NCBI RefSeq assembly: GCF_027244095.1 | Contig: NC_069670.1 | Location: 13,907,320-13,971,319 of the forward strand | Source of the DNA: Hemicordylus capensis | Taxonomy: Eukaryota > Chordata > Lepidosauria > Squamata > Cordylidae | Direction of reading: 5' to 3' | DNA length: 64,000 nucleotides | Shown: positions 1 to 11,332 of the stretch, piece after piece | Layout: every line of letters begins with the position of its first letter | Numbering within the stretch: the first letter of the stretch is position 1 | Position numbers and translations under genes: made by a program | The notes under the pieces: model-generated | Seen by the model: only the letters and a program-made list of their open reading frames with translations | Told to the model about the DNA's origin: nothing | The model's database searches: none

Positions 1-80
1 AAGAAAGCTACAGCCACAGCCAGTCCCTTGGGAGGGAGAGGCGTCCACACCATCATTGTCCCCATTTTTGAGCTTTGGGG

Positions 81-331
81 TCATAGGGTTGCCCATGCCC
101 CCCGGAATTCCGAGTGTCCCCCGGATTTCAGGCATCTCACCCGGATTGCTTAGTCCGCCCAGATTTACCTGGATTTCAGATTTCCTTTTTTTTTTTAAAG
201 CTGAGCTCTAGCCCTTGTAGAAGCAGAGCTGCGGAGTTACTGTTCTGCTCAAAAATTATGTTCAAGCCAATTTACATCATATGCAAATTGGGCCGCCAGA
301 TTTGGAAAGCCAGGATATGGCAACCCTATGA
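81..331. mobile_element. Short DNA transposon (MITE) with 13-bp terminal inverted repeats
   Basis: Perfect 13-bp inverted ends, TCATAGGGTTGCC at 81-93 and its complement at 319-331, enclose 225 bp with internal short repeats of CCCGGATTT type. No coding capacity. Family not identified. Confidence 0.55.
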
Positions 332-526
332 ATCGGAGAACCCTTTCCACATCCCCGTGCCATGTTGCAGTGCAGGAGCCTTTGGCCTTTCCAGACCCAG
401 GACCCGCATCCTTTGCAAGCAGAGAATCCACTTAGGGGTTCCTTTCACCCCACACGTCAGTTTCTTGCTTCCTGCCACAGATACCCCAAACAACTGGATG
501 TATGGATTTGCAAATAGGTGTGTATT

Positions 527-725
527 ATCATGTGGTGTAGTGGTTAGAGTGCTGGACTAGGGTCTCCCCATTCAGCCATGAGACTTGCTGGGTGACTCTG
601 GGCCAGTCCCTTCTCTCTCAGCCTAGCCTACTTCACAGGGTTGTTGTGAGGAGAAGCTTAAATATATAGTATACTGCTCTGGGCTCTTTGGAGGAAGAGC
701 GGGATATAAATGTAAGTAAATAAAT
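527..725 (+). repeat. CORE-SINE / MIR-type element
   Basis: tRNA-derived head (GTGTAGTGGTTAGAGTGCTG), core GACTCTGGGCCAGTC, then CACAGGGTTGTTGTGAGGA and a GGATATAAATGTAA tail. Close relatives in this window are at 27015-27230, 40255-40500, 50240-50490 and 59505-59715. Confidence 0.85.
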
Positions 726-734
726 ACACAAGTG

Positions 735-1085
735 GAAGAGCTTCTGCTCTGGGAGAATCTCCAGGTAAGGCTTGGAAAGTATCCTACCCGCAATCCTTGG
801 AGAGCTGTTGCTGCCAGTCAGTGTAGGCAATACTGAGCTAGATGGACAAAGGGTCCGACACAGTGTGAGGCACCTTCCTGTGTTTCTGTGTTTGGAGATG
901 GTAGAGCATCTGCTTTGCATGCCGAAGGCCCCAGCTTCAAGCCTGGGCAGTATTTCCAGGCAAGGCTAGAAGAGATTCCTGCCTGGAACCTTGGAGAGCT
1001 GCTGCCAGCCAGTGTAGACATTACTGGACTTAATGGACCAAGGGCCTGACTCAGTAGGTGGCGGCAGCAGCAGCCTACATTCCTA
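735..1085 (+). repeat. Two adjacent tRNA-headed SINE copies
   Basis: Tail-side fragment at 735-880 and a fuller copy at 893-1085. The family has a Pol III head (TAGCTCAGTGGTAGAGC, GGTTCAATCC) and body CTGCCAGTCAGTGTAGAC. It is the most frequent repeat of the window. Confidence 0.8.
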
Positions 1086-2510
1086 TAACTCAAAGTTGAC
1101 TTTAGGCCAGTTCTATAGTTAGATTTGCATATTGTGAACTACTCTCGCAATACATAGCACCTTATATTATTAAATAAACATGAGTATATTTTTATTACAA
1201 TATGACAGGCGTTAGCAGGATGGCGATTGTTTTGTAAGTTGATCACTGCTCAGATGATGGTCTTGGATAGCTCCAGTGAGTAGCTGTTTATTGCTTTCAA
1301 GTGGCCTCCGGGAAGAGGCGAGTACGTGTGGCGTGTGGCGTTGCGTTTCCCTCGCTTCATGCTAGAGGCTGGGGGGGGGGGGCACAAGTAGGGTAGGGGT
1401 GAGTCAGTGAAAGAGACTGCAGGAAGCTGGCTTTTAAGAGTCTAGAAGATGCAGAAGTCACGCAGATAGGGGAAGTATCTTAGGAAGGATGACTGAGCTC
1501 TCTGATGTCGCCTGCTGCTAACTTGTAGGAATGTGTTGCTATTATTAACTTCATCCAGTGCTCCACCTGTGTATTTGTGTCTGTATTAGCCAAATATTTC
1601 CAAGACACCCTATGAGGGGAACGGGAGTGTGCAAGGTGTGCTGCAAACCCTGGAACTCCCCGCCACTTGAGGAAGTAAAGCACCCGAAACAGCTCAAATA
1701 TTGCGTTTGAGCCATGCAGCTTAAGAACAGACAAAAGAACCAATACTCCGGGTTTTCCTCCCTGTGGTGGAAACTGGCAGCTAACCCAGAAGTTGATCTC
1801 ACCATCTTCAGATTTTGCTGTGCGGCTTCTTCCTTCTCTGCCCCCAAATTGGTGTGGCTGTGGCACATCATCCTCCAGAGGCAGGAGATAAACCAAAGGA
1901 CACCTTCTTTGTACCCAGCGCTTAATGCGTCCAAAGAAGGCCCTTTTCCCCCCAAGTCAGCAATAGTTTAGCTGCCGTAAACATTTGAGGACGTGATGTT
2001 CTCTGTGTGTGGTTGCCACAGACAATCGCTTATACCGGAGAAGGAGTAGTAGAAATTGGGTCTGATGTATCTTCCAAAGACAGGTTGCATGTGAGAGAAA
2101 GAAGAATGGCTCTTCTGAGATGGTGCTTTCCAAGGAAAGTTTTGGGAATCCTTGCACGAATAGGGCTAATAATAAACAGGGTGAAAACCCAAGGGGTTCC
2201 CAGTGCCCTAAGCAGAGTTTGATTTGGGCTGGGCCCCCCCCAGCTGAGGAGTATGGCTCCCCATCCAGCCACCCCACTTTAACTGGAGCCACACGGGGGG
2301 GGGGCCTTCTCGTTTGCTGGGTCGGAGGACCAGCTCATATGGGTGACCAGCCGATGACTAGCCTGTGCTGGTTGGTGGAGACAGTGAGAGAGAGAGAGCT
2401 CCTGTCCATTTCGGGGGTAAAAAGGTGAAAAGAGGCTGCTGTTAGTCCAGAAATCCAGCCTAACCCTAACCTTCAAGAGAGGGAGGGCAGATTCAGAGAC
2501 TAGCTGTTTT
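1086..2510. other. No gene recognised
   Basis: Contains homopolymer G runs (1370-1382, 2296-2305) and several overlapping frames of up to 138 codons on both strands around 1480-1960. None shows a domain or exon-like boundaries. Confidence 0.5.
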
Positions 2511-2998
2511 TTTTGTTTTTAAAATGTATTTATTTATTTAAAGAAATATTAAAGAACAGCCAATAAACAACAACAAGGAAAGAAAAGAAATTGGGGAGGG
2601 GGAAGAAACATAAATGACAGCTCACGGTTATCTAATACATCAACTTGGACTCCACTTCCCCATCTTATCTCCTCCTGTCATTTCGTTCCAACCCAGTGGC
2701 AGCTGAGGAACATGTCTATGCATTGATGCAAACATCAGAATTAAAGATCTAAAACTTAAAGCCTTGTTTACAAGGAAAATCCAAAGCTTGGATGTGGTGT
2801 TAAACCATGAACCAAGTGATAATGTATAAACGGTTCCCATGCTGAAACAAATTTACCCTCTGATTTGTTCTTTATGTATGAAGTAAACTTAGCCATTGAT
2901 GCATATTCCCAAAGTTTAAGTTGCCACTTTTCTAATGGTGGAATTAAATTAACTTTCCAATAGATAGCATAGAGAATTCTAGTAGCAGTTATCAGACT
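2510..2998 (-). repeat. L1-type LINE, truncated 3' end
   Basis: Minus-strand translation from about 2993 gives RILYAIYWKVNLIPPLEKWQ, then LWEYASMAKFTSYIKN and SAWEPFIHYHL, the C-terminal end of an L1 reverse transcriptase ORF. It is followed by a short 3' UTR and an A-rich tail near 2515-2545. 5'-truncated. Confidence 0.7.
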
Positions 2999-3059
2999 AG
3001 CTGTGTTATTGGGGGTTGAGGGGCTTTTGGGGTGCTGAATGTCCAGGCCCTTGGGAAGC

Positions 3060-3600
3060 AGGGTACAGGGTATATACTATTTATATACTGCTCTTCAACC
3101 TAATGGCGCAGCGGGGAAGCAACCTGCCTAGAAAGCAGGAGGCTGTGGGTTCAAATCCCTGCTGGTATGTTTCTCAGACTATGGGAAACTCCCATATCGA
3201 GCAGCAGTGATACAGGAAGGTGTTGAAAAGGCATCATCTCATGCTGTGCGGGAGATGGCCATGGTCAACCCCTCCTGTATTCTACCAAAGACAACCACGG
3301 GGCTCTGTGGGCGCCAGGAGTCGACCCCAACCCGAGGGCACAACCTTTCCAGTCCTTTCCTTCAACCAAAGTTCTCAAAGCGGTTTACATAGAAAAATAA
3401 ATAATACATAAATAAGATGGCCCCTTCTCCCCAAAGGGCTCACCATCTTAAAAGAAACATAAGGCAGATACCAGCAACAGCCACTGGAGGGGTGCTGTGC
3501 TGGGGTTGGACAGGGCTAGTTGCTCTCCTCCTGCTAAATAGAAGAGAATCGCCACTCTAAAAGTTGTGTCTTTGTTCAGTTAGCAGGGGGAAGGGCAGCC
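3060..3600 (-). repeat. L2-like LINE 3' tail, split by a SINE
   Basis: Recurrent tail family (AGCGGTTTACATAG, CCCCAAAGGGCTCACCATCT, AGACACCAGCAACAGTCACTGG in other copies). It is interrupted by the Sauria SINE at 3101-3352, with CTTCAACC on both sides. Other minus copies: 9285-9410, 31205-31450, 35575-35650, 41115-41370, 46020-46265, 51865-52160, 59195-59460. Confidence 0.75.
3101..3352 (+). repeat. Sauria SINE (tRNA head, Bov-B-like tail)
   Basis: Head GGCGCAGCGGGGAAGCAACC with B box GGGTTCAAATCC, middle GGAAACTCCCATATCGAGCA, tail CCAGGAGTCGACCCCAACCC matching the Bov-B-derived 3' end typical of squamate Sauria SINEs. Inserted into an older LINE tail, with CTTCAACC as the likely target-site duplication. 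Confidence 0.85.
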
Positions 3601-4027
3601 CACTCCAGTTCGTATTTGTTTCTTCCAAAGAGGTTTAAGATCAGTTAATCCACTGTATTTACCTAAGTGCAGTCTTTCCTCTTACATTCCTGTATACCAC
3701 TGTGCAATAAAGAGGGGGAGAGAGAGACTAATTGTGGCAGTGCTATATTCTTAATTGATTGATGTGTTCTGGTTTGTAAACTGCCCAGAGATTTTATATG
3801 GGGTGGTATATAACGCCGATAAATACATAATGAAATGAAATAATATTATGGCAGTGCTATATTTTGTTTATTCCTCCCCCCCCCACCGCCGCACAGGAAT
3901 CGGTACCCTGGGTGATCATCTTGGTTTGCCTAGCGGACAGGCTGACCTCAATAACAAAGCAGTTTTTAAAAAAAGGAGAACCCCATTAGTATTTGGTTGG
4001 CCCGAAGAGGTTTAAGATCAATTAATC

Positions 4028-4219
4028 AACTGTATTTACCTGAAATCAAGACTAGTTCCCTCCACCCCCCCCCCGAAATTCTTTGATGTTCGAAATCAGG
4101 GGGGTCCTCTTAAATTCAGAGTTAACTTTCTTTCAGATGAATACAGGTTTAGCCTGTATTTAACGTGCCTTTTTCAAGAGGGTTGTCAGAGTCACCTTCT
4201 ATTTGGGTAAATATAGTAA
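4028..4219. mobile_element. MITE with TATTTACCTGAAT-type ends
   Basis: Left end CTGTATTTACCTGAAATCAA, right end TATTTGGGTAAATATAG as its imperfect complement, with internal TTAAATTCAGAG. Related copies at 3640-3690 (fragment), 40045-40200 and 48943-49168. Non-coding. Confidence 0.5.
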
Positions 4220-4229
4220 CAGGTGACTC

Positions 4230-4940
4230 TGTTGATGTCCATTACTTTTGCAGCCTTCCCTGCAGAAACCTGGGTTGCTCAGCGTAGACAGAGGGCCCTC
4301 TCCCTGTACAGCTCCCCAAGCAAAACGAGTGAGACGGCTGGGAAATGCTTTCGACGTGATTGGTTTTACGTGTTTTAACCTTCTGGCCCGGGAAACGGGT
4401 CTCCGCGCAACAGCAGCAGGTTTTCTTTCCCCCTGCTGGATTTACTAGTTTACTCTCTCCCATATAAACCATGCACGTGGATCATGTGCAGCTATTTCCT
4501 TAGATTTGCCTGGCATGCAAAGCAGCGTTGCAGACAAATAGAAGTTATAGGCATGTAGATAAGGCAAGGGAGGAGGGAAAGCTCTGGGGCTCTCTGGCCA
4601 TATCTCTGGGGCTGAAGGCCTGGGGGCAAACTTCAGTCCTCCCTCGCCAGCCGTGAAGCTTCCGTTCCCGGAAAACATTGCAGTTGGCGAATTCACCGTA
4701 GACGAGCCATTGAAGCCAGTGGCAAAGAGTGGGTTAGGCGAATCATGGTTGCGGGAAAACCGAAAATAAGGTTAAAAGAATAGATAGAATCACTTCTGAC
4801 CCCCGCCCCATCACCCCCAGAAATGAACCCCCTCCCAGACCCCTGGAAATCCCCCCCGCAAGCCACCAAATTAAAAAAAAATCTCACCAAACAGCGGATA
4901 CTTGGTTAGTGAGGGCAATCACAAATTTATTGCTGGTGTC
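4230..4940. other. No gene recognised
   Basis: Unique-looking, moderately GC-rich sequence with short frames only. No splice-bounded coding segment or known repeat recognised. Confidence 0.45.
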
Positions 4941-4954
4941 TGTCTTATGTTTAT

Positions 4955-5090
4955 TTTTAGATTGTGAGCCCTTTGGGGACAGGGATCCATAATATTTATT
5001 TGTTATTTCTCTGTGTAAACTGCCCTGAGCCATTTTTGGAAGGGTGGTATAGAAATCTTATTATTATTATTATTATTATTTCTTGTTTAC
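4955..5090 (+). repeat. L2-like LINE 3' tail
   Basis: GATTGTGAGCCCTTTGGGGA through GGTGGTATAGAAATC followed by (TTA)n. Further plus copies at 19220-19473, 34357-34621 and 44040-44235. Confidence 0.7.
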
Positions 5091-5390
5091 ACAGTCAGAC
5101 AGGTTTTATTGACTGGTTTGTTTCATCCAGACATTGAGTCCTTCCCAAGGACCTGGGATGCCAGAATTTTATTGTCAGTTGTTAGAGATATTGTCGCAGA
5201 ATATAGGCTGTTCCCAGTAAAGCTGCTTTTTGTAATTGGCTGATGGTGATTTCTGTGGCCCCGATGGTGTTGAGGTGCTCTTCAAGGGCTTTTGGAACTG
5301 CACCCAGGGCGCCAATTACCACTGGGATTATTTTGGTCTTTTTCTGCCACAGCCTTTCAATTTCAATTTGTAGATCTTTGTATTTGGTGA

Positions 5391-5438
<48 letters not shown>

Positions 5439-5480
5439 ATAATAATAATAATTTCCCAGTTGCTACAGTACTCAAATCCA
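5091..5480 (-). repeat. Non-LTR retrotransposon fragment, clade uncertain
   Basis: Minus frame reads KYKDLQIEIERLWQKKTKII, then GALGAVPKALEEHLNTIG and TISQLQKAALLGTAYILR, the conserved C-terminal extension of a reverse transcriptase in some non-LTR elements; I cannot fix the clade. An in-frame AAT/TTA microsatellite expands it to a poly-Asn run. Confidence 0.6.
5391..5452. repeat. (TTA)n/(TAA)n microsatellite
   Basis: About 13 TTA units switching to AAT units, so the tract is partly self-complementary. It sits inside the LINE fragment. Confidence 0.95.
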
Positions 5481-5794
5481 TGATGGGGAAAAAGGCGATT
5501 GGCGAAAGGACAACTGTATAGGTGGCGGTAGATGTGTCACACGTGTCGTTACAGGCTGACTTGTACTCGTGACTTGCAACTTTGTGGGGCTGCAGTTTGG
5601 GTTGCGATCACAGCACGGAGGCAGGTGTGTCTCTAACCTTACGGGAAGGTATTAAACGGCACGTTCAGGGTTGGATAGCTGCCGGCAGGAGAATTCTCAG
5701 CAGGAAAACCACATGGAGGTAAAGCGATAGATCTCTCCTATCTCTGCACCGTGATCCTGATCAAAATCCCAGCCCTGTGCAGCTGTTCCTCGTG

Positions 5795-5975
5795 ATGGAG
5801 GCGTAGCTCAGTGGTAAAGCATCTGGCCTTGCAGGCAGCGAGCCTCCGGTTCTGAATCTCCAGGGAGAATCTCCTTCCTGAATCCTCGGAGAACTGCTAA
5901 CAGTCCGTGTAGACTGTGCTGAGCTGGATGGACCAAGGGCCTGATGGAGTGAGGCAGCTTCCTACATCCATCAAA
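5795..5975 (+). repeat. tRNA-headed SINE
   Basis: GGCGTAGCTCAGTGGTAAAG head through GCTGGATGGACCAAGGGCCT. Same family as 893-1085. Confidence 0.8.
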
Positions 5976-6312
5976 CGAAGCCTGTAACCACACACAGATG
6001 CCTGGAATGTCGTGTGTAGATTGGCCCTGGTTTTGGGCTGGCCAGTTCTCTGCAAGAGTTGTAGCCACCAGTAGGGGCCACGCGGCCTGCCGGAAATCAG
6101 CTGGTGGTCCACCGGGAACCTCCCCACAGCACGGTTTGCTGTACATTATCAGAGGCCTTCTCTCGGCTGAATCATAGCCCAACGCTTCCTGCTTGATTTG
6201 TGGGAAGGGAGCTTCCCCATTGGGTTGCCTCCCGTGTTTGCTAAGAGGGAGGGAGGGCGGCGTGGAGGGTGATGCTGTTGCCGTCTCAGCTGGGAAGGTG
6301 GTTCCTCAAGGC

Positions 6313-6577
6313 CTCTAGTAAAAGTAAAGTGGTGCTGTTGGGTTGGTGTCGACTCCTGGCGCCCACAGAGCCCTGTAGTTGTCTTTGGTAGAATACAGGA
6401 GGGGTTGACCATTGCCTCCTCCCGCGCAGTATGAGATGATGCCTTCCAGCATCTTCCTGTGTCGCTGTTGCCCGGTAGAGGTGTTCCCCATCGTCTGGCA
6501 AACATACCAGCGAGGATTCGAACCGGCAACCTCTTGCTCACTAGGCAAGTGACTTCCCCCGCTGCGCCATAGCAAGC
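6313..6577 (-). repeat. Sauria SINE, reverse orientation
   Basis: Tail GGTGTCGACTCCTGGCGCC at the left, tRNA head with GAGGATTCGAACCGGCAACC and CGCTGCGCCATAG at the right. Nearly complete and little diverged from the copy at 3101-3352. Confidence 0.85.
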
Positions 6578-6875
6578 ATGAATTGTCCCCTTAGCTAAGC
6601 AGGGTCCACTCTGGTTTTTATTTGAATGGGAGACTACATGTGTGCGCACAGTAAGACATCCCCCTTAGGGGATGGGGGCCGCTCTGGGAGGAGCCCCTGC
6701 CTGCTTGCATGCAGAAGGCTCCAAATTCCCTCCCTGGCAGCATCCCCGAGATAGGGCTGGGAGAGAGACTCCTACCTGCAACCTTGGAGAAGCCGCTGCC
6801 AGTCTGTGTAGACAATACGGAGTTAGATGGACCGAGGGTCTGACTCAGTATATGGCAGTTTCCTTTCTTCCTTTT
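6578..6875 (+). repeat. 5S-rRNA-headed SINE
   Basis: TTAGCTAAGCAGGGTCCACT and ATGGGAGAC recall the 5S rRNA internal promoter (AGCTAAGCAGGGTC, GGATGGGAGAC), joined to the tRNA-SINE body ending GACCGAGGGTCTGACTCAG. Immediately abuts the Sauria SINE on its left. Confidence 0.75.
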
Positions 6876-6899
6876 TTTTTTTTTAACCCTGCTCATCTG

Positions 6900-7575
6900 C
6901 CTTAAAATGCTTCCTGGCTCCCAGCAACATCGCTGAGGTACCCAGGGCGTGCCCTAGCCTGAGTGTCTCTCCAGACGCCGTCATCTGGATCTTCTGGGCC
7001 AGAAGCCTGGATGGGTCTGTATGGTTAGGAGCGCATCACTTGGGGAACTGCCAGGGCCTCCATTCACTGTAGCCGCTCGTTGCAGATGGTCCATAGAGCC
7101 GTGCCGGTCAGGCTCCATCGCCTCCCTGCCTCCCATTGTCACTTGCGGTCCTGCATCCTCCTCGGGCTGCCGGAATCAAGGCTCCCCGTTCCGAGCAGCT
7201 GTTTGCTCACTTGGATGGGGAAATGGAAAGCTGGTTTTGCTGTGTGGGGACCACACCTCTCTCTCTCTCTCTCTTATCGCAGCGCCGGGCGTCGTTTCCT
7301 CGTTCTTCTGGGCAAACCACGGTGGGGGGATCCGGGGTTGGATTGGGGGGGGGCACCCGGTTCGGGGGCCTCAGCCGCCTGCGTTTTTGGGTTCTCTTAA
7401 AACCGAAAGCTTCCATGAGATCAGAGGAAATCAGTTTGTTTCTATGCGCTGCTTTGTAGCACAAATGAATCGCGAGCATCCAGGCGTGCCGTGTCCCAGA
7501 GCGTGGCACAGAAGATAAGCTGCCTTGCCGAAGCGAAGGCGTGGCCCGTGCCTGGAGGGGAGACCCACGCGTGGC
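6900..7575. other. No gene recognised
   Basis: GC-rich sequence with a (CT)n tract at about 7255-7274 and many overlapping frames on both strands. No domain or exon structure. Confidence 0.45.
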
Positions 7576-7579
7576 ACTT

Positions 7580-8225
7580 TTCGGGATGGGGCTGTAGCTC
7601 AGCGGCATGCAGAAGGTCCCCGGTTCAATCCCTGGCGGCATCTCCAGGTCGGTCTGGGATAGACTCTTGCCTGAAAGGCTAAAGCGCTGCTGCCAGTCAG
7701 TGTAGACCAGGCCTGCACAACATAAGCCTGCAGGGACTATTTTACTGGCCCCCAGGTATCCGGCAACAACACAGGAGCTGGGAACTGCCTCATAGTGCCA
7801 CCCTGTGCATGCTTTCTCAGGAATATGCTCCATGGTGTACCCAGGGAGGCTCGCTCCCCTGTAAGCATGCCTAGCATTGCAGCCTGAAAGCAACGACAAT
7901 TTAGGAAGAGGAGAGAACTTGGCATTTGTTTGGGGCTGGCATGCACTCCGGGGGCCCCACTGATTGAGCAGGGACAGGACCCCATTTCTGGCCACTGACC
8001 TTGGTTAAAACGATGGGTCCATTGACAGGGGTAATAGAGCCACAAGTAACTAATAATATTTGATTTTGATGTCATAATGTGCTAAAAATTTGACCTCGGC
8101 CCCTGCACACCAAGTTGTGGGTGGTTCCGGCCCACCAGGGCATTTGGGTTTTGCAGCCCTGGTGTAGACAGCTTAGGTGGACCAAGGGTCTGACTCAGTC
8201 AATGACAGCTTCCTATGTGCCAGTG
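7580..8225 (+). repeat. tRNA-headed SINE split by a hAT element
   Basis: SINE head and body at 7580-7707 (CTGTAGCTCAGCGGCATGCA) resume at 8162-8225 (GTGTAGACAGCTTAGGTGGA). The interruption is exactly the hAT element at 7708-8161. Confidence 0.85.
7708..8161. mobile_element. Non-autonomous hAT transposon with 8-bp target duplication
   Basis: Starts CAGGCCTGCACAAC and ends TTTTGCAGCCCTG, imperfect inverted ends of hAT type. It is flanked on both sides by GTGTAGAC (7700-7707 and 8162-8169), the 8-bp duplication expected for hAT, generated from the SINE body. 454 bp, no transposase. Confidence 0.85.
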
Positions 8226-9000
8226 GTCTGCCTTGCTATAAGGCAGGCTCCTCTGTTTGCAGGTAAACAGATCCACTTTGAATGACGGATGAGTAATGCA
8301 TGCAGTATCGGTGCATCAAAGTTGTGTGGAAGGTACGACAAGTGAAATAAAAAAAATTAAAAAGGATGGGTTCAGGGGTTGAACCAGTGGAGAGGGGCCC
8401 AGAAGATGCTCCCCCCTGGGGTGCTGTTAGGCCTGGAGGGATGTCTCACCTCCCTGCTCTGCACCACAACCGTTCCTTCCCTGAGAACCAGGAAGTTGAG
8501 AGCCAGGGCAAACACTGGATTGGGCTGTGGTTCAGGTTTATCTGTATTCTATCATTCTCCCGTTCACTTTCGGTTCTCTTTAAAAAATAAAAATAAAATC
8601 CTCCAGTAACCAGTTCGGACAGTTTGAACAGCTTTAGATCCGTTCCGTGCAGAATAACATCAAACCCGTTTGTCTGGCAGTGTGACTCCGTCTGAGGAAT
8701 ACAGCGTTCACTATTGAACTCGAAAGGGGAAATAACATAGATTTGTGTGTTTTGTTTTGTTTTGTTTTGTTTTGTTTTAGAAAAATCTTTCACTGAAGGG
8801 CAGCAGCAGGAGAAGGAACAGATTCAGGCCTAGAATTAGGAGGGGGGATATAGGGCTGTCTCTCTGGGGTTCAGCACCTGTTTTGCGTGCAGAGGGTCAG
8901 AGATGTAAACGGGGCTCGTTGGCAGGGGTTGGGCCCTCATAGTTCTTTCGGTGACCAAGCAGAGTCTTGATTTCCCCGCCAGACACACACAGAAGAAGCA
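8226..9000. other. No gene recognised; (TTTTG)n at 8747-8780
   Basis: AT-rich stretch with an A/T-rich run near 8585 and the TTTTG microsatellite. Nothing coding recognised. Confidence 0.5.
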
Positions 9001-9021
9001 CTGGTCTTGCAGGAGCAAACA

Positions 9022-9262
9022 GGAATGGTCCCCTTTGCTAAGCAGGGCCCACCCTGGTTCGCATTTGGATGGGAGACTTCACCTGCCTGCTGTGAGAGAT
9101 TCCCCTTAGGGAGGTGGGGGGGCGGCGTGGCTCAGTGCAAAACAGATTACCTGCTTTGTATGCAGAAGGTGGCCGGTGCAATCCCCAGAGCATCTCCAGG
9201 TAGGGCTGCGAGAGACTCCTGCCTGGAACCTCGGAGAAGTCGCTGCTGCCAGTCAGTATAGA
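9022..9262 (+). repeat. Dimeric SINE: 5S head plus tRNA head plus body
   Basis: 5S-like part GCTAAGCAGGGCCCACCCTG ... GGATGGGAGAC at 9038-9076, then a tRNA-like head GGCGTGGCTCAGTGCAAAAC, then the common body. Both Pol III promoter types are present in order in one copy. Confidence 0.7.
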
Positions 9263-9439
9263 CAGTCCTGAGTAAGAGGGACGGATACGATGAATATTTA
9301 CATACCGCTTTTCAACCACAAAGTTCCCAAAACGGGCCACAGAGATATAAATAAGATAGCTCCCTGTCCCCAAAGGGCTTGCAATCGAGACCAAGCCTCT
9401 CGCTCAATAGAAGGCAGGATCCTATGTTCCTAGGGAGAG

Positions 9440-9613
9440 TTTTGTGGCTGTAAGACAGTGGAACATTCTGCCACATGTGGTAGGCACTCCTTTGCTGGAG
9501 GCTTTTGGACAGGGGCTGGATGATGGGTGACCTGTCAGGGATGCTACATAGCAAATTCCTGCTCTGAGCAGGGGATTGAAGACCTCCGAGGTCTCTTCCA
9601 ACTCTAAAATTCA
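9440..9613 (+). repeat. CR1 LINE 3' end
   Basis: GACAGTGGAACATTCTGCCA through GAGGTCTCTTCCAACTCTAA, the well-known CR1 3' terminus, including GGGGCTGGATGATGGGTGAC. Confidence 0.75.
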
Positions 9614-9839
9614 GTGAAGCACTAAGAGGACAAACGTTGCTCTGGTCAAGAGGTCCTGGAAAAACCGAATTGCCTTGCAGTGTGCAGTCGCACCAGTTAG
9701 AAACCGCACTTGGCAGCTTCAGGGTGTGAAATGACTTACCGTGCCATGCATTTGTGCTCATATGCATGCATTTATGAGCAGGAGTGCCCAGGTAAAAATG
9801 TGTCCACGCCATCCCTGCAAGAATGTGCAAAACGATCTC

Positions 9840-10290
9840 CTTTTCAGACTTTACACAGGAAGCTGACAGAGTCAGGCCCTTGGTCCATCTAGCTCGCTAC
9901 TGTCTCCACACTGACTGGCAGCAGCTCTGCAAGATTTCAAGCTCAGGGGTCTTTCCCAGCCATATCTGGAGATGCTGCCAGGGATTGAACCTGGGACCTT
10001 CTGCATGCAAAGCAGATGTTCTCCCACTGAGCTATGGGCACTCCTAGTGTGGAAGGTTGGAGGGACTGTGTCTCTAGGAGGTGTTGCCATTTTCCGCTTG
10101 AACATGTAGCTCTTCTGCTTCACATGCAGAAGGTCCCAGGTTCAATTCCCGTCATCTGCAGCAGGTAGGATTGGGAAGGATGTCCTCCTGCAGCCTTGGA
10201 GAAGCCGCTGCCAGTCAGTGTAGATGATACTGAGCTAGATGGACCAAGGGTCTGACTCGGTATAAAACAGCTTCCTGGGTTCCATTTTGC
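9840..10290. repeat. Pair of tRNA-headed SINEs in opposite orientation
   Basis: Minus copy at 9845-10047 and plus copy at 10100-10285, about 50 bp apart with heads facing each other. Both retain B-box-like sequence (GGTTCAAT and complement). Confidence 0.8.
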
Positions 10291-11135
10291 CAGTTTCCGG
10301 CCCAACCAGGCGACCCCCGAGACCCTACTGAATCCCTCTTTCTCTAACTCCAGGTCTGCCTTGAGCAAAGATGCCAGGATCTCTCCGCACTGAAGATGCC
10401 AGTTTGCCAGTGCAACGGACATGGGGTAAGTGGTGCGGGGTGAGGTGCAAAAAGGAACCCTTAGCTAGGGGAAGCGCAGCAAGAGGGAGAAGGAAGAGAG
10501 TTCATCATGAGGACTACTGTCTTGTTGAAAAGAAAGGAGAAGGCACAGGCCTAACAAGAAGAGGTTGCTTACCTGTAACGGGTGATCTTCTCCGAGTGGT
10601 CTCTGTGTAGCACTGATTGGGATGCGCCTGTGCAGTCAATCGTTTGGGAAATTAGCTCCTTGAGACAGCTCCAATGTTGCGCTCACATGATCAGCTAGGC
10701 CAATAGAAAGGGCAGCTGGCACAACTGGCCCTCGCTTCCTTCCTGACTGCCACAGGAGTCACATAGGGGACTTTCAGAGACTGCTTTGATGCTGGAAAGT
10801 GAGAACAGGAGAGTCAGTGCTGGATTTAGGCACAAGCTGAGTAAGCTGCAGTTTAGGGCTTTGCATTATAAGGGGCCTCTGAATAAATAATAATTAATAA
10901 AACTAAATGTCATGCTTTACATAATGCATTTTCATTTCAAGGTATTTCTAATGCAAATAGGCTTATTGCAAGGTAACAACTTTTGTTAGACTACTATTTT
11001 TCATGGCATATCTTTGCCAAGTAACATCGAAGCCTTATTATTTATATTTTCATTCCCTATTGGTTACCACCATTTTTATTTTCTGTCATGCTGTGGCAGA
11101 TGCTCTACCACCAAGTTACAGCCCAATCCCCAAAC
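10291..11135. other. No gene recognised; possible old DNA element
   Basis: CAGTGCTGGATTTAGGCACA at about 10817 resembles a hAT-type end, and 10860-11090 is AT-rich. 10555-10620 (GCTTACCTGTAACGGGTGAT) resembles a sequence I associate with dispersed reptile repeats. No coding region. Confidence 0.35.
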
Positions 11136-11139
11136 GTAG

Positions 11140-11332
11140 AGATATTGGAAGCTGCCTACTGAATCAGAGCGTTGGTCCAAATAGCTTAGTATTGTCTGCA
11201 CCATCTGGCAGCGGCTTCTCCAAGGTTTCAGGCCGGAGTCTTTCCCGGTCCTACCTGGAGATGCTGCCAGGGACTGAACCTTCTGTATGCAAGGCAGATG
11301 CTTGAGCATCCGACTGAGCCACGGCCGGGCCT
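11140..11332 (-). repeat. tRNA-headed SINE, reverse
   Basis: GGAAGCTGCCTACTGAATCA through the complement of the tRNA-like head near 11325. Same family as 893-1085. Confidence 0.75.

Noticed and set aside
2455-2475. Telomere-like CCTAACCCTAACC
   Set aside because: Only about two units; chance occurrence.
5182-5481. Poly-Asn protein on the minus strand
   Set aside because: A microsatellite expanded inside a retrotransposon fragment, not a gene.
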